Of a stretch of DNA of 64,000 bases, positions 47,191 to 60,188 are shown in pieces. The first letter of the stretch is position 1. Each line of letters starts with the position of its first letter. The position numbers and the translations under genes were made by a program. This stretch comes from Paracentrotus lividus. Lineage: Eukaryota > Echinodermata > Echinoidea > Camarodonta > Echinidae. Location of the stretch: the NCBI GenBank assembly GCA_940671915.1, contig CALNVZ010001570.1, forward strand, positions 1 through 64,000, read 5' to 3'. A model generated the notes under the pieces. That model did not search any database. It was not told the DNA's origin and saw only the letters and a program-made list of their open reading frames with translations.

Positions 47191-50100
47191 TCGATTCCAG
47201 CGAAAAGTGTACACGGCGAAAAAGTTGAGTCCAAATTTAGAACCTCTTTGATGATTTAGTCCTTTGACCCACTAAAAGTCAACATATCAACCTATCCGTG
47301 TGATAAATTGCCACGCTTAATCTCCCAAATTGATTTTGTGGCAGAGGGGTAAAATAAAACATATTTTTTGCATGTTACCTACGAATACACGTACCCTAAT
47401 GTGATACAGTCAGAATTTTGCCTCCTAATATACATTTTCCTTCCAAATATGTCATTCCATTCCATCAATAAGATTCTAACAATAGTTAAAATCGGTAAGA
47501 GCAGGGCTTGTGCTCCTAATTTCTTGTATTTGCCATATCTCATTAAAGTTATAGTTTAAGAAAATCTGTTTGAAAAACATGGGGTTGTGTCAGTTTGCAT
47601 TGTTTAATCTTCACGACGCTAATTACGATATGTCATAAAGAGAATGACTCCTCATTAAAACCCTAAAAAAATTGGAATCCGCCCATTACTTTTGTTTATA
47701 GAAGAGATAGAAACATATGTATTCGTAGGTAACAGCTAATGTATTCGTGGGTAACATAGTATACTGGCTTACATGTATATTTTAAACTATTTGTTTGGAT
47801 CCAATTGATATAATAATCGTGTAGTGGTATCAAACTAATTGTTCTTGTGAAAATATCTTTCTCAGCCAATATATGGGAACATACTACCAAGTATTGGGGA
47901 AACACTAACTTTTAACCAAAAACGTCAATATTTGTCCTGTTATCGTATGTTTATATCTTTTAATCAAGATTATTGTTACTAATAAGTGTAAGGTATTTTT
48001 TCTAACATTGTGCTTGATAACAAGCATAAATACGATTAAAATGATAAACGTCTAAACTAAAAGATTCACACATAGAATAATTTATTGCGAATATTTACTA
48101 ATAGCATCAGCCCCTAGCCAAAATAAAAAAATGAATACGATATCTTCTGTCTAACATAAATACTTTAACATAATTCGAAAAAAAAAAGTTAATCAAAGTT
48201 CTTTCGACGAATATTACATTATAGATGAAGAGCAGGTTTTTTTTTATTGATTCACCAACTGGTATAGGCATTCTTTCCTCACGTTTATTCTGAAATCATA
48301 TTTACATTAGCGTGAAACCATAAACGAACAAAATATTAGCTATATATCATTTTAAAACTAAATATTCATTATACCCTTCCTTTAACTAATCAGAAAAAAA
48401 ATGTTGTATTGTATCGTCGTATATATCTAGGCACTTACATGCACATATGATTATCCATTCTGTTATCTATTCCAATGATACTATTTGTGGGTAACAGTGA
48501 CTGTCTTGAACTGCTTATGAGTTAAAATATTCATAACTGACTGTTTCTTGATATGATATGAATATTGGAAAGAATTAAAGACCTCTTGCTCGAACGTAAC
48601 CAAAATCAAAGTATTTTGAGAGAATATAACGTCAATGACACACATCCAGGCTGAATATCCCAACCAAATTGAATTTCTGCTGCACTGTATGATTAAGAGA
48701 GCGATTACGTCTGCATCTGTACTTTTACATCATTTTCATTTTCATCAAATATAAAAATGAAAATGAAGTCAACTTTACTTTAATCAACATGGTTTCGATA
48801 CACTTAATGAAATTATGAGGTCTGAGTAAATACGCATGAAATCCCAATTTGGAAATTAAAGATAACTTAAAGAATGGGGCAAGTTTGCTTTGTATAGAAC
48901 TCCAGATTGTTCATTACTAAGAAACATAAACACCTGATAAATGAAATCTAAAAAAAAGATAAGTCGGAAAAAAAATCAACGTTTAGTTTTGTTTTTATTT
49001 TTTTATAAGTAATGAAAATCCATCTCAGTAAATATTATTCATTTCGTATTTTGAAATAAAATTAGAGAAGGTTAATTCACATCTGTTATGTACAGATTGT
49101 GTCAATCGGCAAACGTGCCTTGAATGAAATAGGAAAAAAGGATTTGTTAATTCCGAATAATGCGATAAGCTATAATTTGGGGCACTTTACTTCAAATATG
49201 ATAATCACCAATACAATATAATTTATTATATTATTGGGTCCAAACGATGTCCCCAATATCTATTGGGACTATTCCTCCCTTTCCAATAAAGAAATTGTTA
49301 CCTACGAATACACATTGTTACCTACGAATACACGTGACACCACTGCAGGAAATGCTATCCCATGTTTTTATTTATTCCTGAAAAGCTATAATTTTTTTGG
49401 TAATTAAATTTGAAAGAGTTTCCCCACTTGATAAGCGCTACGAAAAAAATGAAACTTGATAATAACATTGTTTCAGAGGAAAATTACTTCTCAACAATAA
49501 TATTAAAAAATATAAATTATTTACATTAATAAGGAAAATGTCGAAACATAATGAAAACATAAGATTCTAAACAAGAAAATTGTCACACAATATCCTATTT
49601 ATATGACAAATGAAACTACAAAAGTTTGTAACATTAGTCTCAAGACAAATTACTGAAATATATGCCAGAAACACACTATGCATACTTGTATTCGTAGGTA
49701 ACATTCGGAATGTCAAATGTTACCTACAAATACAGCACTTATAAGGCAATATCTCAAAAACCTATGTTTCAAGGATGATAAAAGTTACACACGTCAGCAG
49801 ACATCGTTTGTCAACTTCCCTACAATATTTGCACTAATCTCTTAAGGTAAGAAATGGCAGTGGTTTATAGGTGTATTCGTAGGTAACTGAATTTTTTGAC
49901 CACACGAAAATTTCGGACCTTTGACCTCTTCTGCCAGTTTACAAAAGGAAGCAATGCACCGGGAACAATGCATGTCGCATAGGGAATGGTGAGCGCTTCT
50001 GTACGCAATTAGGAGCCGTACTTCGTTATATCTAGTATGGTTTATAAGCTTTTAAAAAGCTGTATTCGTAGGTAACATCCAAATTTACCACTCGAAAAAA

Positions 50101-50449
50101 ATTCCAGAGATTGTTTGGATGCCCTATATTATTCAAATTTGGTACAATTTCTCCTGAATGTGTGCCATCCTAAAATACAACTTGAATCTAAATTATTTGA
50201 TGATTTTCTTTAAAAAGTTTGGTCGCGAAAAAAAAATTAAGTTTTTTTTTTCCAAAAATGGCCAAAAATGGCATCTTTTTAAATCGTAAAAAAAAAAGTT
50301 CACTTCAAATGAAGTTGGAACAAATGCGGCACGAATAAGTTCACCGATGCGGATACATAAAACGCAAAATTGAGGTTCCTACATTTTTTTGGATTTTTTA
50401 TTGGCCTGAACATGATCAAAACACCGTGTACACTTTTCGCTGGAATCGA

Positions 50450-50452
<3 letters not shown>
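47188..50452. mobile_element. Element C2 (copy A), opposite orientation to C1
   Basis: Same termini (TGGTCGATTCCAGCGAAAAG) and the same internal GTTACCTACGAATACA copies as C1, in reverse order; for example direct copies at 49297 and 49317 correspond to the inverted pair of C1. Length 3265 against 3376 in C1. Inserted in a TA repeat between ZU5-2 and UPA-2. No coding capacity. Confidence 0.9.
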
Positions 50453-50522
<70 letters not shown>

Positions 50523-50573
50523 TAAAGGAATTTGAGAGCTACGTTTCGAGTCATCTGTTTCATTCATTTCGCC

Positions 50574-50610
<37 letters not shown>
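50453..50610. repeat. (TA)n, (GT)n, (TA)n microsatellites
   Basis: TA run 50453-50482, GT run 50484-50519, and another TA run 50574-50606. Confidence 0.9.
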
Positions 50611-50611
<1 letters not shown>

Positions 50612-50992
50612 TTATAAACTTCAATGTCATCAATTTCCTGATGCATCTGTTGGTGAACCTTTCCTTTTAAAATTCACAGGTACAAATCTTCAAAAAAACT
50701 ATGGGTAAAGGAATGAAAGACACAACAACTAATAAATTGAAAGGAACTCTATACCTAGTATAATAAGTTTCAAAATAGATATTATAATTTAAAAGATTTG
50801 GTTTTTACTTCTTTGTAATGGATCAGAGGAAAATGCTTGTATGTTCAATTAAACATGTATGTTTTAAATTCACCATCAACTTTAATCCCTTAAATCGCTT
50901 TTCGATTATTACTGTTTTTTGTAATAAATTACGTTTCATTAAACTTAGTGTGCCTTTTTTGTCAATTAAGATATTGCATTTTGTCCACAAAG

Positions 50993-51219
50993 GTATGTTT
51001 GATCGCAGAAAGCTCGGTCCACATGAGTCGAAAGGTATTCACATTACGAAAGACAAGGTTGAATTCCGTACAAGTAACCTTCAACTGTTTGCGCTGTCAT
51101 CTACCAATGTTCAAAGTGTTCAGGTCAGATGTGTTGCCTTCCAGCCTCTGTTCATGTCCCCTTCACAGAAATCCACCCTGCATGTTTACACCATGCACCC
51201 ATATAGGAGATATATGAAG
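50993..51219 (+). CDS. ZU5 end / second UPA exon 2a
   Basis: Acceptor ttgtccacaaag, donor ATGAAG|GTATGC; starts with two bases and ends in phase 0, as does exon 24096-24343 of the first module. It encodes GMFDRRKLGPHESKGIHITK, the final ZU5 strand (VEFRTSNLQLFALSSTN) and the UPA start (VRCVAFQPLFMSPSQKSTLH, VYTMHPYRRYMK). The self-cleavage His-Phe-Ser triad is not visible; the aligned strand reads Ser-Asn-Leu. Confidence 0.8.
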
Positions 51220-51524
51220 GTATGCTTGTGTCATGAAAACTCAACTGAAATTTGTCAGAAAAGAGAAAAGTGTATTTATGTATGGGTGAATTTTAGGCAG
51301 GGTAAACTCTTCTGTTATAAAAAAAAAACTGCTATTCACGAGGGCCCTGGGAAAACAGTACATACTTTATTTACAAATATTGTATACATGTATAATTTCG
51401 AAACTGATTTCAGTAATAGTATGCCTGTATAAAACAATTTCAAATATCATAGGCTTGTGGGGGAAAAATACAAATAAAAATTTGAATTTGATTAGTTTGA
51501 ATTTAATCACGTTTATTCTGTCAG

Positions 51525-51659
51525 AACATTGAGAGCGCCGAAATCGAGATGTCGGAAGCCTACGATCCTGTCATGAAGGCAACGAAGTTCTCTGTAGAAT
51601 CAACTACAGTGGATCTAACACTTCTCTTGGATGACGGTTCCAGAAAGGCTAGAAAACAA
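51525..51659 (+). CDS. Second UPA exon 2b
   Basis: 45 codons, phase 0 on both sides, between tattctgtcag and AAACAA|GTTTGT. The donor is weak (CAA|GTTTGT). The product NIESAEIEMSEAYDPVMKAT, KFSVESTTVDLTLLLDDGSR matches the role and phase of exon 33783-33911. Its copy B version (59748-59882) is identical in length. Confidence 0.78.
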
Positions 51660-51892
51660 GTTTGTTCATTATTGATTCAGGCAACATTTATTTACATTAT
51701 TTTTTTTAATTTGCACTCCAAATTGGTAGACTTTTCTATTACGACCAGGGCTATAAAAAAAAAACTCGGCATCAGAAATAAACATGTGGCGAGGATTATC
51801 GATAACAATTGTTAGCGGTGAAGCCCATATTCTTTACAGTGTTTACATGGTGTATTTTCGAAAAGCATACTTGATTTTATTTGCAGATTCAA

Positions 51893-51972
51893 GATTCAAG
51901 ATTCAAGATTACTTTATTGATTTTCTTTCATGTTTTCAAAAGTTAACAAAATAAATAATCAAATTAACAACA
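51893..51972 (-). repeat. LINE 3' terminus, truncated at the duplication junction
   Basis: (ATTCAAG)n followed by actttattgattttctttca, the 3' end of the LINE seen whole at 60103-61611. The sequence jumps at 51972 into the copy B start. Confidence 0.7.
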
Positions 51973-51984
51973 AAGAGAGAAGAT

Positions 51985-52372
51985 CCCCGTTCAAAATGTT
52001 CCAACTAACCCCGGAGGCCCATTGCATTTGTAGCTTACAGCACAAACAAGGGACAACAACATGCAATATATTTAACTTTGTTTTGTAGCTTGATATAACT
52101 GTTTGCTATACTCAAAAATTGGCAAACGTCATTTATGATCTTCTCTGTGTTAATAAAACATTTGTAAAAATGACAAAATTACTCAGAGTGTGAAAAAAAA
52201 AACTTTGCTTTCTAACTTCAGGAGGCTTGAAGCATTTGTGCTGTCTAAAATGTGGTGGATGGCAGTTGCTAATAGCAATAAATTGAGGGTAGATTTGCAT
52301 AAATATATTTATTGTCGTTAAGAAAATTTGCAATGTTAAAACTAACCAGTGTTCTAACTAACCCCACTTCCC
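51985..52372. repeat. Element D right part (copy B)
   Basis: Corresponds to 43706-44100, with several one-base losses (for example CACTTCCCTATAAG for CACTCTCCCCTATATAAG). Confidence 0.8.
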
Positions 52373-53012
52373 TATAAGTATGTGTTATATGAAGAAACAA
52401 CAGACAAACGGCAAATCGGATACTTACATGCTTGAAAATGAACAAATAGGGGATACATCATGGCACTTAATTATAATTGTTATTAAATCATAATGTCAAT
52501 ATAATCATGAAAATTATTAACATGGCCATTATAACCAAAGACACCACTATGGTATTCCATTACCACGCGCATTCTTTCGAAATCATTTTACTCACCACCA
52601 TTGCTAATATCTATTGAAGTGTAGATGAAAGTTCGCGTGCCAGCTGATATGGGTTCACAAAGATCATTCAAAAGCAATTACACAGAAGCTGAATACGTGA
52701 AATTAAAAGAACTTCAGAGCCAGGAAATATTTTTTTTTCTAATGCTATTATTACTAAAATTTCATCTCATATTGAGTATAATAAACAGGTTAATTGATTC
52801 AATTCTCAAAAACTCGTTAATTGTTCCAAAAGATATATTTCTATCACAGAAAACCTTTAACAATTGCATTGTTTTTTAAATATATAATAATGTAAATGGC
52901 GAGGGAGGGGTCCACGAGGCCGATTTTTCTCATATCGTTTTTTTTTCTCACTTAGATGTTTATTTTTATTTGTATTTTTTTTTTTAGTTTATGAGAAAAA
53001 TCAAATTCAATA

Positions 53013-53677
53013 CACTGCAAAAACGCTGGTGTTAAATATGCAACACCATGCGGGTGTAAATTTGTGGTGTTAGATTTCGGAATTAGAATGCTATCTCTCT
53101 AACACCACTTGGTGTTAGACAAATTCTGAAAAAGCACTTTGTTGAAATTTTGCAGGTAAAAGTCATATCATTTGATATATATCAATTATAATATCATAAA
53201 CACAAATATAGCAGCAAATTTAGCTTTAGTTTATGAAGTTAACTGAATATTTTTAACACCAAAAGCTGGTGTTATTTAACACCAGCCCTGGTATCTATAT
53301 CCGACCACACCGATTGGTGTTAAATTAACACCAATAAGAATAAAATCAACCACTCACTAGCGTAAATTCGCTCGCCCTATCTATTCATCAGGGGGATGAC
53401 GCTTTTATTTTTACGTAATTTCCAGATGAATAGCATTCTATACGGATTACGCCAGTGAAATCAACACCCACTGGTATCAAATTCGAAATTAACACTATGA
53501 AAAGTGTCAAATTAACACCAGAATGTGGTGTTAAATAACACCAAATAGTTTGATTAATGTATTTCTAACACCCAAACTGTGTTAATATAACACCAGTGGT
53601 GTGGTCGGATATAGATTCCGGCCGGTGTTAGATTTAACACCCGTGGTGTTAAATTTAACACCCCAGTTTTTGCAGTG
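53013..53677. mobile_element. Element E (copy B)
   Basis: Duplicate of 44754-45430 with TA on both sides and single-base deletions in several palindromes. Confidence 0.85.
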
Positions 53678-53703
53678 TAGTCCTTTGTGTTCACGTAATG
53701 TAG

Positions 53704-53995
53704 ATGGAGATGATTGTGATGATGACATAGGCAAATGTGGTGGAGCACCAAGTACAGAGGAGCTATGTCGTGTCGCTCTTCGAGTGGAGAGTTTGTCCAT
53801 GGCTTGGGAACTAGGGAGGCTCTTCGTCTGGAAGATGACGTCATTACAGGATGTATTGGGCCACTCAGTTTGACGTCACTGACTAAGATTGCAAAACATC
53901 TCATCGACACTTGGGGGATCGGTTTAGATAGGGATGGCAGGAATGATAAGAAGACCAAGCTTCTACAGGATATGAGATTCATGACAGCCCATCAG
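53704..53995 (+). pseudogene. Death domain exon 3, duplicate with indels
   Basis: Copy of 45457-45750, two bases shorter: GGGAGGCTC for GGGAAGGCTC near 53815 and CAGGATATG for CAGGAATATG near 53970. Both shift the frame. Probably not a real second exon. Confidence 0.8.
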
Positions 53996-54145
53996 GTAAT
54001 ATTCCAAACGAATTTTGTTTTGTAATTTTTAAGAAATCAGACAGCCTTGAACACTTCCGCTTTACATATAGACATCAATAATATTTTATACATGGCTTTT
54101 CAAAGCATCCTGGTCCGTCGTGTAGAACTTTCAAGGACACACACT

Positions 54146-54176
<31 letters not shown>

Positions 54177-54366
54177 CCAAAAAAAAAACAATATTTTTAC
54201 ACTTTAAAAAAAATAAGAATATTAATTAGGTGAGAAAATATTAAAATAATATATGAAGAAACAGTCACATTTCAATTTGTGAACAACCCACATCCCAGCG
54301 TGCAAATAAAAACTTGATATTAATTAGAGACGAATTGTATTCAAGCTATGGTCATATTACGTACAG

Positions 54367-54636
54367 GAGCAACATCATTTCCAGGCAACCACCGACAAGA
54401 CTATCCAGAAAGATTGCCTCAATGTCAGACCTACTGCAGCTTTCTACGTCTACACTTAGATGCTTCGGACACTATGCGTTGCCATCTGTAAGACGTTTAC
54501 CTTACCTCCGAATGATCTACGTTTGTTCGTCGGCTCATGCTCAAGGAGTGGCTGAAAAAAGGAGGGACTCGTGGAAGACTCCTGGAAATTGTCCAGCTTT
54601 CCGTTTCAACGATGTTGCAGAAAGCATTGCCGCAAT
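54367..54636 (+). pseudogene. Death domain exon 4, duplicate with indels
   Basis: Copy of 46130-46402 with at least five frame-changing indels (losses near 54401, 54447, 54530 and 54595, a gain near 54479). The donor GCAAGTAA has become GCAATAA, removing the GT. Confidence 0.8.
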
Positions 54637-54876
54637 AATTTTATTTTTCAATCGTCTGATCAGAATGCGTAAGACTCAACTTTCAATAACATTATCAGAG
54701 ATTTAGAGCACCCTTTCTTTATATATTATAAATGCTCTTTGTATGTATCATTTAATAATTCACAGTAGAGGGGAGGGTATAGATTAAATACGGGTACGAG
54801 CAAGTTATGAGATACAAAAACTGAAGAGTTCTCATTATGATTCTCTTTATGTCTGTTCCCTTATTCCTCTTAATAG

Positions 54877-55212
54877 CCATGGAGAACAATCGGGACGTCG
54901 AGGGGTTCATTTCGAACAATATCATTGATCACAGAGGAGGCGCAGTAGAGTTGGAAGAACTAGTATCCGGGTGTCCATACCTGCAGGAGCTTTGCATAAA
55001 GGGATGAGATCTTTGGTCAGTCTCCGGGTACTCAGCCATAGCACCACTAGGATACCTCTACAAGAAAGAGAGGTCCTGATTACACCGGTAGTGGAGTGTT
55101 CTCTCACTCAAGAACTTATGACGCCGCGCCACAATATTTCTACCACATTGTATGGACCCTAAACAACCGAAGATAATCAGGAGGTGATCCTCTACACCAG
55201 GACAAGGGATAG
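54877..55212 (+). pseudogene. Second ZU5 exon, duplicate with compensating indels
   Basis: Copy of 46651-46986 of equal length, but with two losses (near 54962 and 55170) and two gains (near 55122 and 55204) that disrupt the frame in between. Confidence 0.8.
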
Positions 55213-55245
55213 GTATGGATAGACTTTCCTCGATTTTGAACTCTG

Positions 55246-55283
<38 letters not shown>

Positions 55284-55380
55284 CAGAGTGAGAGCTATGC
55301 TCCTTATTATAAAATCTATGATTTTATGTTTTTGGCATTCTTCTTTATCAACTGTGTTAGTTATATAATATATATATATA

Positions 55381-55415
<35 letters not shown>

Positions 55416-55418
<3 letters not shown>

Positions 55419-58400
55419 TCGATTCCAGCGAAAAGTGTACACGGGCGAAAAAGTTGAGTCCAAATTTAGAACCTCTTTGATGATTTAGTCCTTTGACCCA
55501 CTAAAAGTCAACATATCAACCTATCCGTGTGATAAATTGCCACGCTTAATCTCCCAAATTGTTTTGTGGCAGAGGGGTAAAATAAAACATATTTTTTGCA
55601 TGTTACCTACGAATACACGTACCCTAATGTGTACAGTCAGAATTTTGCCTCTAATATACATTTTCCTTCCAAAATATGTCATTCCATTCCATCAATAAGA
55701 TTCTAACAATAGTTAAAATCGGTAAGAGCAGGGCTTGTGCTCCTAATTTCCCTTGTATTTGCCATATCTCATTAAAGTTATAGTTTTAAGAAATCTGTTT
55801 GAAAAACATGGGTTGTGTCAGTTTGCATTGTTTAATCTTCACGACGCTAATACGATATGTCATAAGAAAGAGAATGACTCCTCATTAAAACCCTAAAAAA
55901 TTGGAATCCGCCCATTACTTTTGTTTTATAGAAGAGATAGAAACATATGTATTCGTAGGTAACAGCTAATGTATTCGTGGGTTAACATAGGTTATACTGG
56001 CTTACATGTATATTTTAAAACTATTTGTTGGATCCAATTGATATAATACGTGTAGTGGTATCAAATAATTTTCTTGTGAAAAATATCTTTCTCAGCCAAT
56101 ATATGGGAACATACTACCAAGTATTGGGGAAACACTAACTTTTAACCAAAAACGTCAATATTTGTCCTGTTTATCGTATGTTTATATCTTTTAATCAAGA
56201 TTATTGTTACTAATAAGTGTAAGGTATTTTTCTTAACATTGTGCTTGATAAACAAGCATAAATACCGATTAAAATGATAAACGTCTAAACTAAAAGATTC
56301 ACACATGAGAATAATTTATTGCGAATATTACTAATAGCATAAGCCCCTAGCCAAAAATAAAAATGAATAGATATCTTCTGTTAACATAAATACTTTAACA
56401 TAATTCGAAAAAAAAAAGTTAATCAAATGTCTTTCGACGAATATTACATTATAGATGAAGAAGCAGGTTTTTTTTTTATTGATTCACCAACTGGTATAGG
56501 CATTCTTCCTCACGTTTATTCTGAAATCATATTACATTAGCGTGAAACCATAAACGAACAAAATATTAGCTATATTCATTTTAAAATCTAAATATTCATT
56601 ATACCTTCCTTTAACTAATCAGAAAAAAAATGTTGTATTGTATCGTCGTATATATCTAGGCACTTACATGACAATATGATTATCCATTCTGTTATCTTAT
56701 TCCAATGATACTATTGTGGGTAACAGTGACTGTCTTGAACTGCTTATGAGTTAAAAATATTCATAACTGACTGTTTCTTGATATGATATGAATATTGGAA
56801 AGAATTAAAGACCTCTTGCTCGAACGTAACCAAAATCAAAGTATTTTTGAGAGAATATAATACGTCAATGACAACACCAGGCTGAATATCCAACCAAATT
56901 GAATTCTGCTGACTGTAGATTAAAGAGAGCGATATACGTCTGCATCTGTCACTTTACATCATTTCATTTTCATCAAATATAAAAATGAAAATGAAGTCAA
57001 CTTTACTTTAATCAACATGGTTTCGATAACTTATGAAATTATGAGGTCTGAGTAAATACGCATGAAATCCCAATTTGGAAATTAAAGATAACTTAAAGAA
57101 TGGGGCAAGTTGCTTTGTATAGAACTCAGATTGTTCATTACTAAGAAACATAAACACCTGATAAATGAAATCTAAAAAAAGATAGTCGGAAAAAAAATCA
57201 ACGTTTAGTTTTGTTTTTATTTTTTTTATAAGTAATGAAAATCCATCTCAGTAAATATTATTCTTTCGTATTTTGAAATAAAATTAGAGAAGGTTAATTC
57301 ACATCTGTTATGTACAGATTGTGTCAATCGGCAAACGTGCCTTGAATGAAATAGGAAAAAAGGATTGTTAATTCCGAATAATGCGATAAGCTATAATTTG
57401 GGCACTTTACTTCAAATATGATAATCACCAATACAATATAATTTATTATATTATTGGGTCCAAACGATGTCCCCAATATCTATTGGGACTATTCCTCCCT
57501 TTCCAATAAGAAATTGTTACCTACGAATACACATTGTTACCTACGAATACACGTGACACCACTGCAGGAAATGCTATCCCATGTTTTTATTTATTCCTGA
57601 AAGCTATAATTTTTTTGGTAATTAAATTTGAAAGAGTTTCCCCACTTGATAAGCGCTACGAAAAAAATGAAACTTGATAATAACATTGTTTCAGAGGAAT
57701 TACTTCTCAACAATAATATTAAAAATATAAATTATTTACATTAATAAGGAAAATGTCGAAACATAATGAAAACATTAAGATTCTAAACAAGAAAATTGTC
57801 ACACAATATCTATTATATGACAAATGAAACTACAAAAGTTTGTAACATTAGTCTCAAGACAAATTACTGAAATATATGCCAGAAACACACTATGCATACT
57901 TTGTATTCGTAGGTAACATTCGGAATGTCAAATGTTACCTACAAATACAGCACTTATAAGGCAATATCTCAAAAACCTATTGTTCAAGGATGATAAAAGT
58001 TTACACACGTCAGCAGACATCGTTTGTCAACTTTCCCTACAATATTTGTCACTAATTCTTAAGGTATAGAAATGGCAGTGGTTTATAGGTGTATTCGTAG
58101 GTAACTGAATTTTTTGACCACACGAAATTTCGGACCTTTGACCTCTTCTGCCAGTTTAACAAAGGAAGCAATGTCACCGGGAACAATGCATGTCGATAGG
58201 GAATGGTGAGGCGCTTCTGTACGGCAATTAGGAGCCGTACTTCGTTATATCTAGTATGGTTTATAAGCTTTTAAAAAGCTGTATTCGTAGGTAACATCCA
58301 AATTTACCACTCGAAAAAAAATTCCAGAAGATTGTTTGGATTGCCCTATATTATTCAAATTTGGTACAATTTCTCCTGAGATGTGTGCCATCCTAAAATA

Positions 58401-58675
58401 CCAACTTGAATCTAAATTATTTGATGATTTTCTTTAAAAAGTTTGGTCGCAGAAAAAAATTAAGTTTTTTTTTTTCCAAAAATGGCCAAAAATGGCATCT
58501 TTTTAAATCGTAAAAAAAAAGTTCACTTCAAATGAAGTTGGAACAATGCGGCACGAATAAGTTCACCGATGCGGATACATAAAACGCAAAATTGAGGTTC
58601 CTACATTTTTTTGGATTTTTTTATTGGCCTGAACATGATCAAAAACACCGTGTACACTTTTCGCTGGAATCGACC

Positions 58676-58676
<1 letters not shown>
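55416..58676. mobile_element. Element C2 (copy B)
   Basis: Duplicate of 47188-50452, 3261 bases, same termini and internal motifs with scattered one-base indels. Confidence 0.9.
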
Positions 58677-58748
<72 letters not shown>

Positions 58749-58798
58749 TAAAGGAATTTGAGAGCTACTTTCGAGTCATCTGTTTCATTCATTTCGCC

Positions 58799-58832
<34 letters not shown>

Positions 58833-58842
58833 ATATATATTT
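58677..58842. repeat. (TA)n, (GT)n, (TA)n microsatellites (copy B)
   Basis: TA run to 58713, GT run 58714-58745, TA run 58799-58841; repeat numbers differ slightly from copy A. Confidence 0.85.
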
Positions 58843-59217
58843 ATTTATAAACTTCAATGTCATCATTTCCTGATGCATCTGTTGGTGAACCTTTCCTTTT
58901 AAATTCACAGGTACGAAATCTTCAAAAAACTATGGGTAAAGGAATGAAAGACACACACTAATAAATTGAAAGAACCTCTATACCTAGTATAATAAAGTTC
59001 AAAATAGATATTATAATTTAAAAGATTTGGTTTTACTTCTTTGTAATGGATCAGAGGAAAATGTTGTATGTTCAATTAAACATGTATGTTTTAATTCACC
59101 ATCAACTTTAATCCTTAAATCGCTTTTCGATTATTACTGTTTTTTTGTAATAATTACGTTTCATTAAACTTAGTGTGCCTTTTTTGTCAATTAAGATATT
59201 GCATTTTGTCCACAAAG

Positions 59218-59445
59218 GTATGTTTGATCGCAGAAAGCTCGTCACATGAGTCGAAGTATTCACAAATTCGCATACGAAAGACAAGGTTGAATTCCGTACA
59301 AGTAACCTTCAACTGTTTGCGCTGTCATCTACCAATGTTCAAAGTGTTCAGGTCAGATGTGTTGCCTTCCAGCCTCTGTTCATGTCCCTCACAGAAATCC
59401 ACCCTGCATGTTTACACCATGCACCCATATAGGAGATATATGAAG
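59218..59445 (+). pseudogene. UPA exon 2a, duplicate with indels
   Basis: Copy of 50993-51219. Losses near 59240 and 59390 and a scrambled insert near 59262-59270 break the frame; the boundaries are retained. Confidence 0.8.
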
Positions 59446-59747
59446 GTATGCTTGTGTCATGAAAACTCAACTGAAATTTGTCAGAAAGAGAAAAGTGTAT
59501 TTATGTATGGGTGAATTTTAGGCAGGGTAAACTCTTCTGTTATATAAAAAAAAACTGCTATTCACGAGGGCCCTGGGAAAACAGTACATACTTTATTTAC
59601 AAATATTGTATACATGTATAATTTCGAACTGATTTCAGTAATAGTATGCCTGTATAAAACAATTTCAAATATCATAGGCTTGTGGGGGAAAAATACAAAT
59701 AAAATTTGAATTTGATTAGTTTGAATTAATCACGTTTATTCTGTCAG

Positions 59748-59882
59748 AACATTGAGAGCGCCGAAATCGAGATGTCGGAAGCCTACGATCCTGTCATGAA
59801 GGCAACGAAGTTCTCTGTAGAATCAACTACAGTGGATCTAACACTTCTCTTGGATGACGGTTCCAGAAAGGCTAGAAAACAA
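59748..59882 (+). pseudogene. UPA exon 2b, duplicate (intact)
   Basis: 135 bases matching 51525-51659 without length change. It is the only duplicated exon that stays open. Treated as part of the probable false duplication. Confidence 0.7.
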
Positions 59883-60188
59883 GTTTGTTTCATTATTGAT
59901 TCAGGCAACATTTTTACATTATTTTTTTAATTTGCACTCCAAATTGGTAGACTTTTCTATTACGACCAGGGCTATAAAAAAAAAACTCGGCATCAGAATA
60001 AACATGTGGCGAGGATTATCGATAACAATTGTTAGCGGTGAAGCCCATATTCTTACAGTGTTTACATGGTGTATTTCGAAAAGCATACTTGATTTTATTT
60101 GCAGATTCAAGATTCAAGATTCAAGATTACTTTATTGATTTTCTTTCATGTTTTCAAAAGTTAACAAAATAAATAATCAAATTAACAA

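Larger units (their letters stand above)
43706..51972. repeat. 8.2-kb direct repeat, copy A (intact exons)
   Basis: Covers the right part of element D, element E, exons DD3 to UPA-2b, element C2 and the start of a LINE 3' end. Copy B (51985-60190) follows after 12 unrelated bases. All exons of copy A are open with intact splice sites, so copy A is taken as the genuine one. Confidence 0.95.

Noticed and set aside
50818..50992. Upstream part of the open frame leading into UPA exon 2a as coding
   Set aside because: A good acceptor (cacaaag) with the correct phase lies at 50992; the upstream translation has no similarity to ZU5 and is AT-rich intron.
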